Shown here piece after piece: positions 53,811-63,290 of a stretch of DNA of 64,000 nt. The notes under the pieces were generated by a model, which had not been told where the DNA came from, ran no database searches, and saw only the letters and a program-made list of their open reading frames with translations. This DNA is from Diphasiastrum complanatum (lineage: Eukaryota; Streptophyta; Lycopodiopsida; Lycopodiales; Lycopodiaceae), in assembly GCA_029204225.1 (NCBI GenBank), contig MU831886.1, positions 34,456-98,455 on the forward strand, read 5' to 3'. Made by a program: the position numbers and the translations under genes. Numbering within the stretch: the first letter of the stretch is position 1; every line of letters begins with the position of its first letter.

Positions 53811-53823
53811 TGGTATGAGAGCC
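53811..53823 (+). promoter_or_regulatory. Primer-binding site (initiator Met tRNA)
   Basis: TGGTATGAGAGCC, one base different from the standard TGGTATCAGAGCC. Confidence 0.88.
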
Positions 53824-54405
53824 GAGTAAGAGAGTGATCATTTGATTCCTAAAACTTGCAAAGATCATTGGCAAAATTTTGTTTTTGGCCAATACTAGTG
53901 AGGGCAAGTTCATCTAGAGTAATAGATGTTTCTATTTGGATCAAATCAACTTGGAGGCTGTGTATGTACTTTGAACACGTGTGAAACCGTACATCAACTT
54001 TCATTTCAAGTTACCTTATGTTTTTTAGTCCTATAATCTCAATTCTAGTCCAAATCTAGTGCTTTTTGAAGCATAGTATTGATCTAGATTCAATCTAGCT
54101 AATGCCTATGACCAAATAGAGTTTTGGATCATTGAAGCATTTCTTTTTTAAGTTTAAGATCAGATCTAAGAGGCTGATTTGTTCATATCCTTAGTCGAAG
54201 TGAAACCTCTAAGAAAAGTGTAAAGCAAATTTTTTTTGTGAGAGTGAAAGCTAGGAATTTTTGTCAAGATCTAATTGTGTATCATTCAAGCTGGTGTGCT
54301 AGTTTGATAGAGACAAGGCTATAGGCAATCTTGTGAGCTTTAGGCCCTTCATAGATCTTTAAAACTCATAAATCTTTGTGATTTTAGAAGAGCATTCATT
54401 CTACA

Positions 54406-55188
54406 ATGTCATCCATGGGTGGTTATTTGTTGGAATCAAGTGAGAGACTCACTTCCACAAATTATTCCATATGGAAAGTGAGGATGGAAACACTCCTAGT
54501 GATCCATGACCTCTTTGACATAGTTCTAGGAGTTGAGGAAGAGCCTCAAGCTTCCCAAGAACAAACTAAATACAAAAAGAGAGCAAGATTAGCTCTACAT
54601 TGCATAAAGTTGAATGTATGCAATGACCTCTTGAAGGAGGTGTCTTCTTGTGCCTCATCAAAAGAGGCTTGGGATTCATTAATCTATGAATCCAATAACA
54701 CTTCAAGAATGCTCATGCTAAGGAATCAAGTCTTTCAAAGCATGAAAGGAAGTGGAGAGAGTGGACAAGAGTATGTCCTTAGGATCAAATCTCTTAACAA
54801 GGAATTGAGTGATATAGGAGAAAAGATCCAAGATCAAGAGCTAGTACAAATCATATTGAATGGCCTAGGTGATGAGTTCAGCAACTTGGTCCAATCATTT
54901 GCTATTCAAGACACTCTTCCATCCATTGAAAAGTTGCACAATGTTCTTGTGGCCGAGGAGAGTAGACTCCTACACCTCAAGACAAGAATGGAAGGCATGT
55001 CACTTAATGGAGGAGAGGAGAGAGCAAATTTTACATCCAAAGACAAGAAGAAACAACATCCATTCAAGAAGAATCAAGGCAAGGAGGCCGAGATGAAGAA
55101 TGGAGGATCAACTTCCAAAGGCAAAGTGAAGAACGAGGCAAAGCTCAAGTGTTTCATTTGTGGGAAGAAAGGACACTTTGCCTCATAA
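54406..55188 (+). CDS. gag: Copia gag, ends at a stop inside the zinc knuckle
   Basis: A 260-residue frame from an ATG in the expected place: LLESSERLTSTNYSIWKVRM, then LFDIVLGVEEEPQASQ, QVFQSMKGSGESGQEYVLRI, VQIILNGLGDEFSNLVQSF and KLHNVLVAEESRLLHL. The helical UBN2-type gag is complete. The knuckle reads KCFICGKKGHFAS and then TAA, where the related copy has SECY, so a Glu codon has become a stop one residue before the last Cys. The frame continues beyond as CYLKKNQQ. Confidence 0.92.
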   Translation: MSSMGGYLLESSERLTSTNYSIWKVRMETLLVIHDLFDIVLGVEEEPQASQEQTKYKKRARLALHCIKLNVCNDLLKEVSSCASSKEAWDSLIYESNNTSRMLMLRNQVFQSMKGSGESGQEYVLRIKSLNKELSDIGEKIQDQELVQIILNGLGDEFSNLVQSFAIQDTLPSIEKLHNVLVAEESRLLHLKTRMEGMSLNGGEERANFTSKDKKKQHPFKKNQGKEAEMKNGGSTSKGKVKNEAKLKCFICGKKGHFAS

Positions 55189-55660
55189 TGTTACTTGAAG
55201 AAGAATCAACAAGCAAATGGAGATCAAAGGAACATTGCTCAAGAGGAAGAAGATGAGGACGGATTCAACACATCCTTAATGGTTGCATCTACACCAACTT
55301 CAAGTCAAGACACATGGTGGATAGATAGTGGAGCTAGTTCCCACATGTCTTTTAACAAGCATTATTTTTCTACTCTTCTCTCTTGTAATGACTCTAAGAA
55401 GTCAATATACACTGCTAGTGATCAAGAATGAAAGATAGATGGTATAGGATCTATTCCTCTTTGCTTAGGCACATCTAAAAGGATAGTTCTAGATAATGTT
55501 TTGTATGTCCCTACCATTTCAAGAAGCTTGCTTAGTGTAGGACAATTACTGGACAATGGACTAGATGTACATCTCAAGAATGGAGTTTGTTCCATCTTGA
55601 AAAATGATAAGTGCATAGCTAGCGGCATTAAGCAAGGTAGACTTTTCAAGCTGGATGCTA
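55189..55660 (+). pseudogene. pol: Copia protease
   Basis: After the gag stop the same frame reads DTWWIDSGASSHMSFNKHYF, with the active-site Asp at 55324. KKSIYTASDQE and a stop at 55429 follow. Beyond it DGIGSIPLCLGTSKRIVL, NVLYVPTISRSLLSVGQLL and NGVCSILKNDKC finish the protease region. Confidence 0.88.
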
Positions 55661-56300
55661 ATGTTGCAAATGAAAGTGTGAACTTGGCTAGCGAGGAGCT
55701 ATCTCAAGTGGAGATTTGGCATAAGAGATTAGGCCATCCTAATCTTCAATCCATCGAGTCAATGGCAAGCAAGGAACTAGCTCTCGGCATACCAAAAGCT
55801 TTCAAATAGTGTGGAAAGATGTGTGAGGCATGTGGCCTTGCAAAGTCACATAAATCTTCTTACAAGAGATCTTTATCAAGATCTCCCTCTCCCTTGGATC
55901 TCATACATTCTGACGTGCCTTGATGTACGTAACATTTATAGATGATTGTACTAGATTCACATGGATTGAGTTTCTATCAAAGAAGAGTCTTGTATATGAA
56001 GCTTTCATTAAGTTCAAGTCTCTAGTTGAGAAGCAACCTAGTACTTCCATCAAAGCACTAAGATGTGAAAATGGAGGAGAGTACACCTCCAATAAAATGA
56101 AAGACTTTTGTGAGATCAATGGCATTAAATTGCAATACACTTGTTCCTATACACCCCAACAAAATGGGGTGGCCGAGAGAAAAAATAGGAGTCTATGCTA
56201 TGTCCACATCCCTTTGGAGACAAGAAGGAAGGAAGATGCTACCTCCTTCAAAGAGTTTTTTGTTGGCTATGGAGAAAATAGAAAGGGCTATAGGATATAT
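55661..56300 (+). pseudogene. pol: Copia integrase with two deletions
   Basis: VEIWHKRLGHPNLQSIESM and, after a stop, MCEACGLAKSHKSSYKRSL form the zinc-binding part. LDLIHSDV (first Asp) is joined by a short deletion and frameshift to YVTFIDDCTRFTWIEFL. ALRCENGGEYTSNKMKDF has Glu where the second catalytic Asp is expected (SDNGGEY). QQNGVAERKNRS keeps the Glu, then jumps to YVHIPLETRRK; about 80 residues including the SFWAEAV region are missing. Confidence 0.88.
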
Positions 56301-56560
56301 GATCCTATATCCAAGAAAGTAAAAGTAGGCAAGGATGTACTTTTTGATGAGTCACAGATTGCTAAAAGCTTGTCTAATGGATCTAACCCATTGTGCATTG
56401 AAGATCTTGACAAACCCGAGGAGGATCTTGACAAACTCGAGGAGGATCTTGACAAACTCGAGGATGGAGACAAAGATCCTAGTCAAAGGGGGCTAAGAAG
56501 ATCAACAAGAAGCAAGGCCGAGCCCTCAAGGCTCACCTATGTGGACAAGGGAAAGCAAAA
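56300..56560 (+). CDS. pol: Copia integrase-RT linker with 7-residue repeats
   Basis: Part of the 55920-57437 frame. After VKVGKDVLFDESQIAKSL, the unit EDLDKLE occurs three times at 56399-56461 (21-bp units, first with Pro for Leu), then GLRRSTRSKAEPSRLTYVDK. A Ser/Thr run follows. This is the flexible linker before RT. Confidence 0.8.
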
Positions 56561-56599
56561 GGAAGACTCTACATCTTCTACCTCTTACTCCTTCTTAGT

Positions 56600-57545
56600 T
56601 ACATTACTTGAAAACCCATCATCTTTTGAAGAAGCATATAGATCTAAAGTTTGGAGAGATGCAATGCAAGTAGAGTATGATGCATTAGAAGAAAATCATA
56701 CTTGGAATCTTGTAAATCTTCCAAGAGGGAAGAAGCCACTTGCATGTAATTGGATTTATAGAATAAAGTACAATCAAGATGGATCTATTAGTAAGTACAG
56801 GGCTAGGCTTGTTGCTAAAGGATTTTTTCAAGTAAAAGAATTGGATTATGAAGAAACATTTGCACCTATAGCTAAGCTTATAACTATTAGATTAATCATT
56901 TGCATTGCTACTTTGTTCAAGTGGGATCTCTACCAAATGGATGTGATAAATGCTTTCTTGAATGGCTTCTTAGAAGAGGAAATCTACATGATGCAACCCG
57001 AGGGCTTCATCAAGGTTGGTGAGGAGCAAAAAGTGTGCTACTTAAGGAAGAGCCTATATGGCTTGAAGCAAGCACCTAGAGCTTGGTACTCTAGGTTGCA
57101 TGATTTTCTCTATTCCCTTGGCTTTGTACTAAGTGCTTATAAACCTTCTTTATATTTCAAATGTAATGAGAGAAAGATCATCATTTTGGCGCTTTATGTT
57201 GATGACATCATTATGATAGGAAATGATGATAAAGGCATAAGCAAAGTAAAAGTTGATTTATCTAGTGAGTTCAAGATGGTAAATCTAGGATTCCTAAAGT
57301 TTATACTTGGGATAGAAGTGTCTAGAAGTAGCAATTGTACTTTCATAAGTCAATCTAAGTATGCTACTTCCATTCTTGAAAGGTTTGGTATGAAAGATTG
57401 TAAGGGGATTGATACCGCATGTTGTGAAAGCAACTAATGAAGGTGATGAAGCATCCTTTGAAAACATCACCCTCTTTAGAAAGCTTATAGGCTCCCTAAT
57501 CTATTTAACCATCACTAGACCTAACTTAAGCTTTGGTGTAAGTCC
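56600..57545 (+). pseudogene. pol: Copia reverse transcriptase
   Basis: WRDAMQVEYDALEENHTWNL, KPLACNWIYRIKYNQDG, RARLVAKGFFQVKELDYEET, YQMDVINAFLNGFLEEEIYM, KSLYGLKQAPRAWYSRL and ALYVDDIIMIGND, with YVDD at 57195-57206. LGIEVSRSSNCTFISQSKYA follows. A frameshift near 57415 moves reading to KLIGSLIYLTITRPNLSFGV, where the copy ends. The polymerase core appears intact; RNase H is absent. Confidence 0.93.
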
Positions 57546-57652
57546 ATTACACCATAAAGAATCAACAAAGATTCTATCCTATTCTTCCAAACTGAATAGT
57601 TGGAGTTATCTAGTCTCTCACTAGCTTCAAAGAGAAAATCTCCTATAGATGC
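57541..57652 (-). pseudogene. gag: Copia gag N-terminus (reversed)
   Basis: On the minus strand, ATG at about 57652: MASIGDFLFEASERLDNSNY, SVWKNRIESLLILYGVMDL. It matches the N-terminus of the gag at 54406 (MSSMGGYLLESSERL) and is cut off after about 37 residues by the plus-strand copia. Confidence 0.82.
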
Positions 57653-58300
57653 CATGAATGTGAATACTCTTTGTAATTTGGACAACAAAAAATGGAATTG
57701 AGTGTGTTGCTTCTCTTTTACTATAGGAACCAAAATAATTGGGTGTACTACCAAATCCTATGTAAAATCTTGCACAGCTATGTGAGATCTTGCTCACAAC
57801 AACAAATCAATCACTTTGAATTTGGATCTAGCCTCTATCTACTAATGAAGCACTTACAATTTTGATGTCCAATTTTTTCACGAGTTGAAAATGAATGAAA
57901 AACACTCTAGAAACACACATTCAACTCAAAAACAACCCTTTGTGTGAAATGATGTGACTACGACAACAGAAACTTGTCTTATCCAATCAGATTGAGCACC
58001 AAAAACTGTGAATGATGAATCATGCATGCAACATAATCAATTCAAAAAGTGTCCACTCGGGTTTTGGGTCTCTCCCTACCTTTCTTAAAAGTCTAATAAC
58101 TTTCTCTAGGATCATCAGGATGAATTGAAACCGATTGCACTGGAAAGAGGGCTCTTCTAGCTTTCAACAAGCTATAATGTTAGTATCTTTGGATCTAACA
58201 TGAAGGAGATAGAGTCAAATGCTGTATTCTGGTTCTCACACATCAAAAGTGTGAATGATCTTTACCATGCTTTGTGGTGGCACACTAATCACCTACAAAG
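57653..58300 (-). other. Copia leader (reversed)
   Basis: Non-coding sequence upstream of the reversed gag start, resembling the leader at 47586-48184. No clear primer site was found at its far end. Confidence 0.5.
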
Positions 58301-60329
58301 TAATACTACAATCTACCAGCAGTGTTAGGGCCATTTTTTATGGGGGGTTGGTCCAACCAAATCGTCCTAAAAGGGCCAAGGGGTCTTACCTCTAATGGCG
58401 GTTCGGCCCTACGTGAGCAACAGAGGATTTGCTACTTCCAACCCTGATGGCCCTCTCTATTGCCCATGCTCCCCAACCGATGAGAGTTTTCTAGGTTCTC
58501 AGAGATACGGGTGCAAGGAGGGGTGCTAATACTTTTGGTGCAATGATTCACTAGCTTTCTAGAATTATGGTTCCGTAAAAACTTTTGATCGCTAATTCAC
58601 TAATGTCTCTTTCTCCATTGAATTCGGCTTACAGTTAGTAAAGATCTTACATGGGCTGGAAACCGATTTATTGTCTATGATGTGCTCGTGGGGTGCAAGT
58701 TCTACACACCGCTTTGTTTGCTAAGTGGCGGTATTTTCGCTGACCATCAGGTCTAGGTATTTCGCTAGACAGTATCGATGGCGGGTGTGACTAGTGTGAC
58801 GCTTAACCAAGGTGGTGTATTTCAACCGCGGATGGTGGACGGCCCGCTCTGGTGTTTCACAGAGGTCGGGTCCAATTAATACGCTTCATAATGGAAAACA
58901 AACAATTCTAACTTGACGATTTCCACAATTTATCAATAATGCTATATGTCAACTAGTTTATAGACCGGCCAACAACCACATGCAGTTACTATGAAGGAAA
59001 ACCAAGCTCCACTACTAGCAATGTATGATCTACTAGTAGAACATTGTTTTAACTTTAAAATGAAGAAGCGATTCCATGGTAAGTACAATTCAACTCATGA
59101 ACCGGTTGTCCTCTCTTTCCTAACGGAAAACAATTCCATTGTCAGTCTAGTTCAAATCATTTAAAAATAACAATTACGGCGTAAATACTGATACCCTAGA
59201 TGACGCATGGAGTAAATGAAAAACCTCAATAGCTACTTATCCTATCCGACCAAAATCACAAACAATTTCATCATGTCAAAACAATAGCAAGTACAGAATC
59301 TTTGGAGTGCATGGTTTCCGAAACACTACAAACCAGCATACTACCATTCTGGTTCTAACTTCATGAAACTTACTTGCTTCCCAACAAAAACGCTTATAAC
59401 GATTTAGTTGGAAATGTGGAAAAACCCTACTATCACACACCATAACATGTTCATGACAAAACATACTACTTTATGTTTATTGGTACAAATAGAGTTTGAA
59501 AAATCAGAACATACCTCAATGCGAAATTAGGTAGCTGGTTCGTGGAAACTCTAGTCATGAACCTTGTAGCAAAAATCAGAGCCAGGCATGTTGACGCAGT
59601 TTTTTCACTTTACGCGTGTCCGATTGAATTGGTGTAAAAAGAGAAAATGAAGGAAATAAATTTTTCTGGAATATGAACGGTGCGATTGAATTGTTAACGG
59701 TTCAGCTGAGAGAGAACTGAACCGAAAGTTTGTAAAAAAAAACAGGCCAAAAAGATACAATGGTTAAAAAAATCAGCAACCCATCACTCACACCAAGCCC
59801 TCAAGCAAACCATCCCACTCATTCAAGATATAAGCCTACTAGTATGACAATGGACTACAACCAACCAACCAACCCTCACCATGAAATCACTCTCAACAAA
59901 AGCAATTCTCTCAACACATTACTCTAATGTTCAAGCACAACCCACTTTTCCCATCAACAAGCATAGATTCAATCCCAAGGAGTGCAAACAAAAACTCAAT
60001 CAACCCAATCAAGCCTCCAACAATCAATCAACTAATTGGAGAGAAAAACACAACTCTCAAACCAAACCACAAGCACCCAGCCTAGCCATTGTTATCAATT
60101 ACAAGTGAGCCTACTCTCAATCCACTAACAAGCATTCAACCCCAAACATCCATCACTCCACAAGCAACTATGCAAGACAATACTTGTACCAATGCATAAG
60201 CATACTATAAGCAAAAACCACATTTAACCATCCATCAAACCAAACTTACAAGGAATCAAAACTACTCATCAACAAAGATCTCTCAAGCAAGCACCCATCT
60301 TCCAAAGCCTTTCAACTCTAAAAAACTTC
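58301..60329. other. No gene recognised
   Basis: 58320-58900 has balanced composition and GC-rich words (GGGCCAAGG, CGGTTCGGCCC) unlike its neighbours. The rest is AT-rich, and 59800-60250 is CAA/CCA-rich on the plus strand. On the minus strand it would be where the 3' LTR of the gypsy at 60330-64000 should lie, but no LTR end could be fixed. Confidence 0.35.
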
Positions 60330-61536
60330 TTCAAAGAGGTCTTCTTCTTCATAGCCCTTAGGCACTGTGGCGTCGAACTGCTTTGGTGATTTGACAGCTT
60401 ACCCGACCCGAATTGTGGCTGGTGCAGCTTCAACTTGAGGCTGCTGGTTAATCTGAAAAGAGTCGTCAAAACCAGTAGGAGTATCATGGAATTGTTCGAA
60501 TCTTCTTCCAAGGTATTGGAGCTCAAAGGGTGCAGGGCTCTGGGGCATTACTAAAACTTCTGAGGCCCCAAGGGGGTCGGAATCATCGAATATGTCCATG
60601 AAATACTGGGTGTTTGGGGAAACAGCTTTTGTGTGTGGAGGTGAGGTAGCCTGGGCAGCTGTGATGGGAATGGTAGTCCCAATGGTTACAGACTGTCCGT
60701 GAGAGGAAGCAGAGGCAAGAGAAGCATCAGAGATGACGGGAATAGGTAGTTCAGTGCGAATAGCAGTAGGGGGTGGAAGTGCAACTGAAGATGTTTGTCT
60801 AGTACGACGGCGTGATGTGGAAGGCGAGTCAGGAATGACGATCTCGTTGCGTGGACAACGTCGACTATGTGAGTTGGATGTTTGTTGAGATGACTCAGCC
60901 GGTGCTTCTTCATAGATAAAAAGCACAAAATCCATACAAAACCCATGGATTTTATTTTCAAGGTGGGAGGCTGCTAGGAGTGACAACAAAGGGCCAGAAG
61001 CAAATTGTTGCTTAGTATTGCTCTTGATGGCTCGTTTGAGCTCTCCAAAAATGGTCTTGAACCAGTTATATGGTTCCAGAGGAGCCTTGGCTATCTTGAT
61101 ATAAGACTCAATTATCCTATGCAAAATCTGGGAAGTAATTTGATCTTTTCTGAGGTTGCAAACCATCAAAATTGTTAAGGAGCTGAGCAGTGGCATGAAT
61201 GGCTAGATTAGTAATGGCTTCTAGAAGGTAGCCATCATTAGTCCAGTGCCAATCATTCGTAATGTCAATATAAGACTTATAAGCATGTTTGGCTTGCTTA
61301 TGGTTTGGTGAGGCTTGGGTACCAAATGCTATCCCTATGGCAGCAAGGGCGGCCTCAGTCACGTGCATCTTGTGTGTGGCTCCCTGGAAAGTAATGTAAA
61401 ACTTGGATTTCTCCTCCTTCCAAGTATTGAAGGCAGGAGTGATAAAATCCATGTTGATTCTCCCTGAGAAGGCTCTCTCATGAATACCCATTGCAGTAAG
61501 CAGAGGCTCCGCAAGGGTCATCCACTGAGTGACCAT
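60330..61536 (-). pseudogene. Extra ORF after integrase, unknown function
   Basis: It starts at the ATG at 61536, just after an in-frame stop: MVTQWMTLAEPLLTAMGIHE, then NMDFITPAFNTWKEEKSKFY, TEAALAAIGIAFGTQ and YKSYIDITNDWHWTNDGYLL. A frameshift near 61155 leads to ITSQILHRIIESYIKIAKAP, LEPYNWFKTIFGELKRAIKS and ASGPLLSLLAASHLENK. A Ser/Thr/Pro-rich tail follows (SSQQTSNSHSRRC, IPDSPSTSRRRTRQ). A stop at 60399 interrupts it, but the same frame goes on to KSPKQFDATVPKGYEEEDLF near 60340. No signal peptide or clear transmembrane segment is seen, so it is not evidently an envelope gene. By position and general pattern it may correspond to the additional ORF of Tat-type gypsy elements; that is inference. 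Confidence 0.55.
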
Positions 61537-62180
61537 GCTTGATCAATTCTGAACAAAAATTTGCAAGCTTGTTCAGTACTGTGAAAATAGGCTATAAAAA
61601 TCTCAACGAAGGTTTTTGAAGCTCTGAAGCCATCCGGCAAACATTTTCCAGGGCTGGCAAAGGATGAACCTTTGCCCAAAAGGATCCTTTGCCCAAGTAC
61701 TGTCATAAATGCAACTTTCAGGCTCTGAACCTATAGCCAACCTAATTTTGACATTTTAAGAGCATCTAGCATGTCAGCGAAGGTTTCTTAGGAGAATAAG
61801 GTGCTCGACGAAGGTTCCCAAAATGGCATATTGCTTATCATTCACCTAACTAAAAAATAGGTACTTTTTCTGGAAAAGAACCTTCGCCCAAGTCAGTATA
61901 GATATATCTAAAGTGGATGTACAATTTGAAAGTTCAGCAAAGGTTTCCAATACTATATAGGCAACATAGGACCAAAACAGTGATTTTATAAGTCATTTTC
62001 CATCAAAAATTATCTTTTTGATAATACTTTCCTTCCTCTTTTTCCATTCTAATGACTTTTCTGACTTTTGCTCAACAGTCTTTCCTCATTTTTTTTTCTT
62101 TTTTTTTTTACTGTCTTTTCCAAACAAAGTTAACAATTAAATAGTGAAAACAAAAAATTGAAAAACCAATAAAAATAAAA
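61537..62180 (-). other. Non-coding stretch between integrase and extra ORF, with CCTTCG motifs
   Basis: AACCTTCGCC-type words in either orientation occur at 61605, 61656, 61667, 61684, 61775, 61805, 61879 and 61926. T-runs lie near 62090-62110. Confidence 0.55.
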
Positions 62181-63290
62181 ATCATTTGGATCATGCTTGT
62201 CGAACTGATGGAGCAGGGTGCCAAAACATGCATAATCGGCTACCATTCACAGGAGTATCAAACTGTTTTCCATCCAAGTGCTCAAGAATCACTGCTCCAT
62301 AGTTCATAATTTTCTTCACTTTATATAGGCCTTCACTAGTAAGCTTCAATTTTCCCTTGATCAGCTTGGTTTTGTTTATCAGTGCAAGATCTACTGCTTT
62401 AAGATCCTTTTTGTGTAATCAACAATCGTGCCATGCCTTACGACGGGCTTTCTCTGTTGCTAACGCATGAACTACCATCAATCTTGTTTCACACAATTTG
62501 TGCAATGCTTCATGATGTAGTTGTAAAGACTTATCATCATTTAACTGCTCTATTGCTGTTATGCGTAAAGATGGTATTAAAAATTCAATCGGCACGACAG
62601 CATCTTGACCATAAACTAGTTGAAAGGGTGTTTGATTTGTACTACTTTTGTAAGCGGTTCTGAATGTCCGTAATGTTGCATGCAGTTTATGTTCCCAATC
62701 GGATCGACTCGCTTCAACTATTTTTGTCATAATAGTGCAGAGAATCTTATTGGAAGATTCAGCTTGGCCATTCCCTCTGGGATAATAAGAAGTACATATG
62801 TGTATAACAAAAAAATCTTCCAGTAAATACTTTATCAATTGATTAACAAAGTGCGTACCTCGGTCACTGACAATCTCGATCGGATATCCAAATCTGATAA
62901 TAATATTTTCATAAAGAAACTTGGCCGTAGATTTCGCATCAACAACTTTGACAGCTTTGGCTTCAACCCACTTTGTCATATAATTAGTTGCTATGATAAT
63001 GTATCGGGCTTGAGATCCTCATGCTGGCAGGATGAATAGGACCAACATAATCCAGTCCCCATTTTCAAATGGCGCTTGCGATAAAACTGGATGTAAGGTT
63101 CATAGTTTTGTCTAGTAGGCCATCATGCTCGCTGGCAAACATCACATGTCTGAATATAATTTTGTGTCCTTATGAAGCATAGGCCACCAACAACCTGATT
63201 GCAAAAGTTTGCGAACAGTAATATATGTAGAGAAGTGTTCTCCGCCCATGCGATCATGTGAAAACGTGATTAAATTTGGTATTTCATGCG
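62181..63290 (-). pseudogene. pol: Gypsy integrase (second copy)
   Basis: Zinc-binding part MGGEHFSTYITVRKLLQSGC, then CDVCQRA, readable across frameshifts at 63030-63290. The core frame 62979-62419 has YMTKWVEAKAVKVVDAKSTA, YPIEIVSDRGTHFVN (second Asp), YPRGNGQAESSNKILC (Glu) and FQLVYGQDAVVPIEFLIPS. Beyond 62419 a stop is followed by HKKDLKAVDLALINKTKLIK, GKLKLTSEGLYKVKKIMNY and FDTPVNGSRLCMFWHP, the C-terminal domain missing in the plus-strand copy. Confidence 0.92.

Larger units (their letters stand above)
52951..57545 (+). mobile_element. Ty1/copia element (+), 5' LTR through RT, 3' truncated
   Basis: LTR, primer site, leader, gag, protease, integrase and RT are in order. The copy ends at about 57545, inside the segment before RNase H, where a reversed copia gag begins. 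It belongs to the same family as the minus-strand remnant at 16193-19018. Confidence 0.9.

Noticed and set aside
59881..60108. 75-residue Asn/Gln/Lys-rich frame
   Set aside because: Translation of CAA/CCA-rich sequence with no conserved block.
60330..61536. Extra ORF considered as an envelope gene
   Set aside because: No signal peptide, cleavage site or clear membrane-spanning segment was visible; only its position suggests it.
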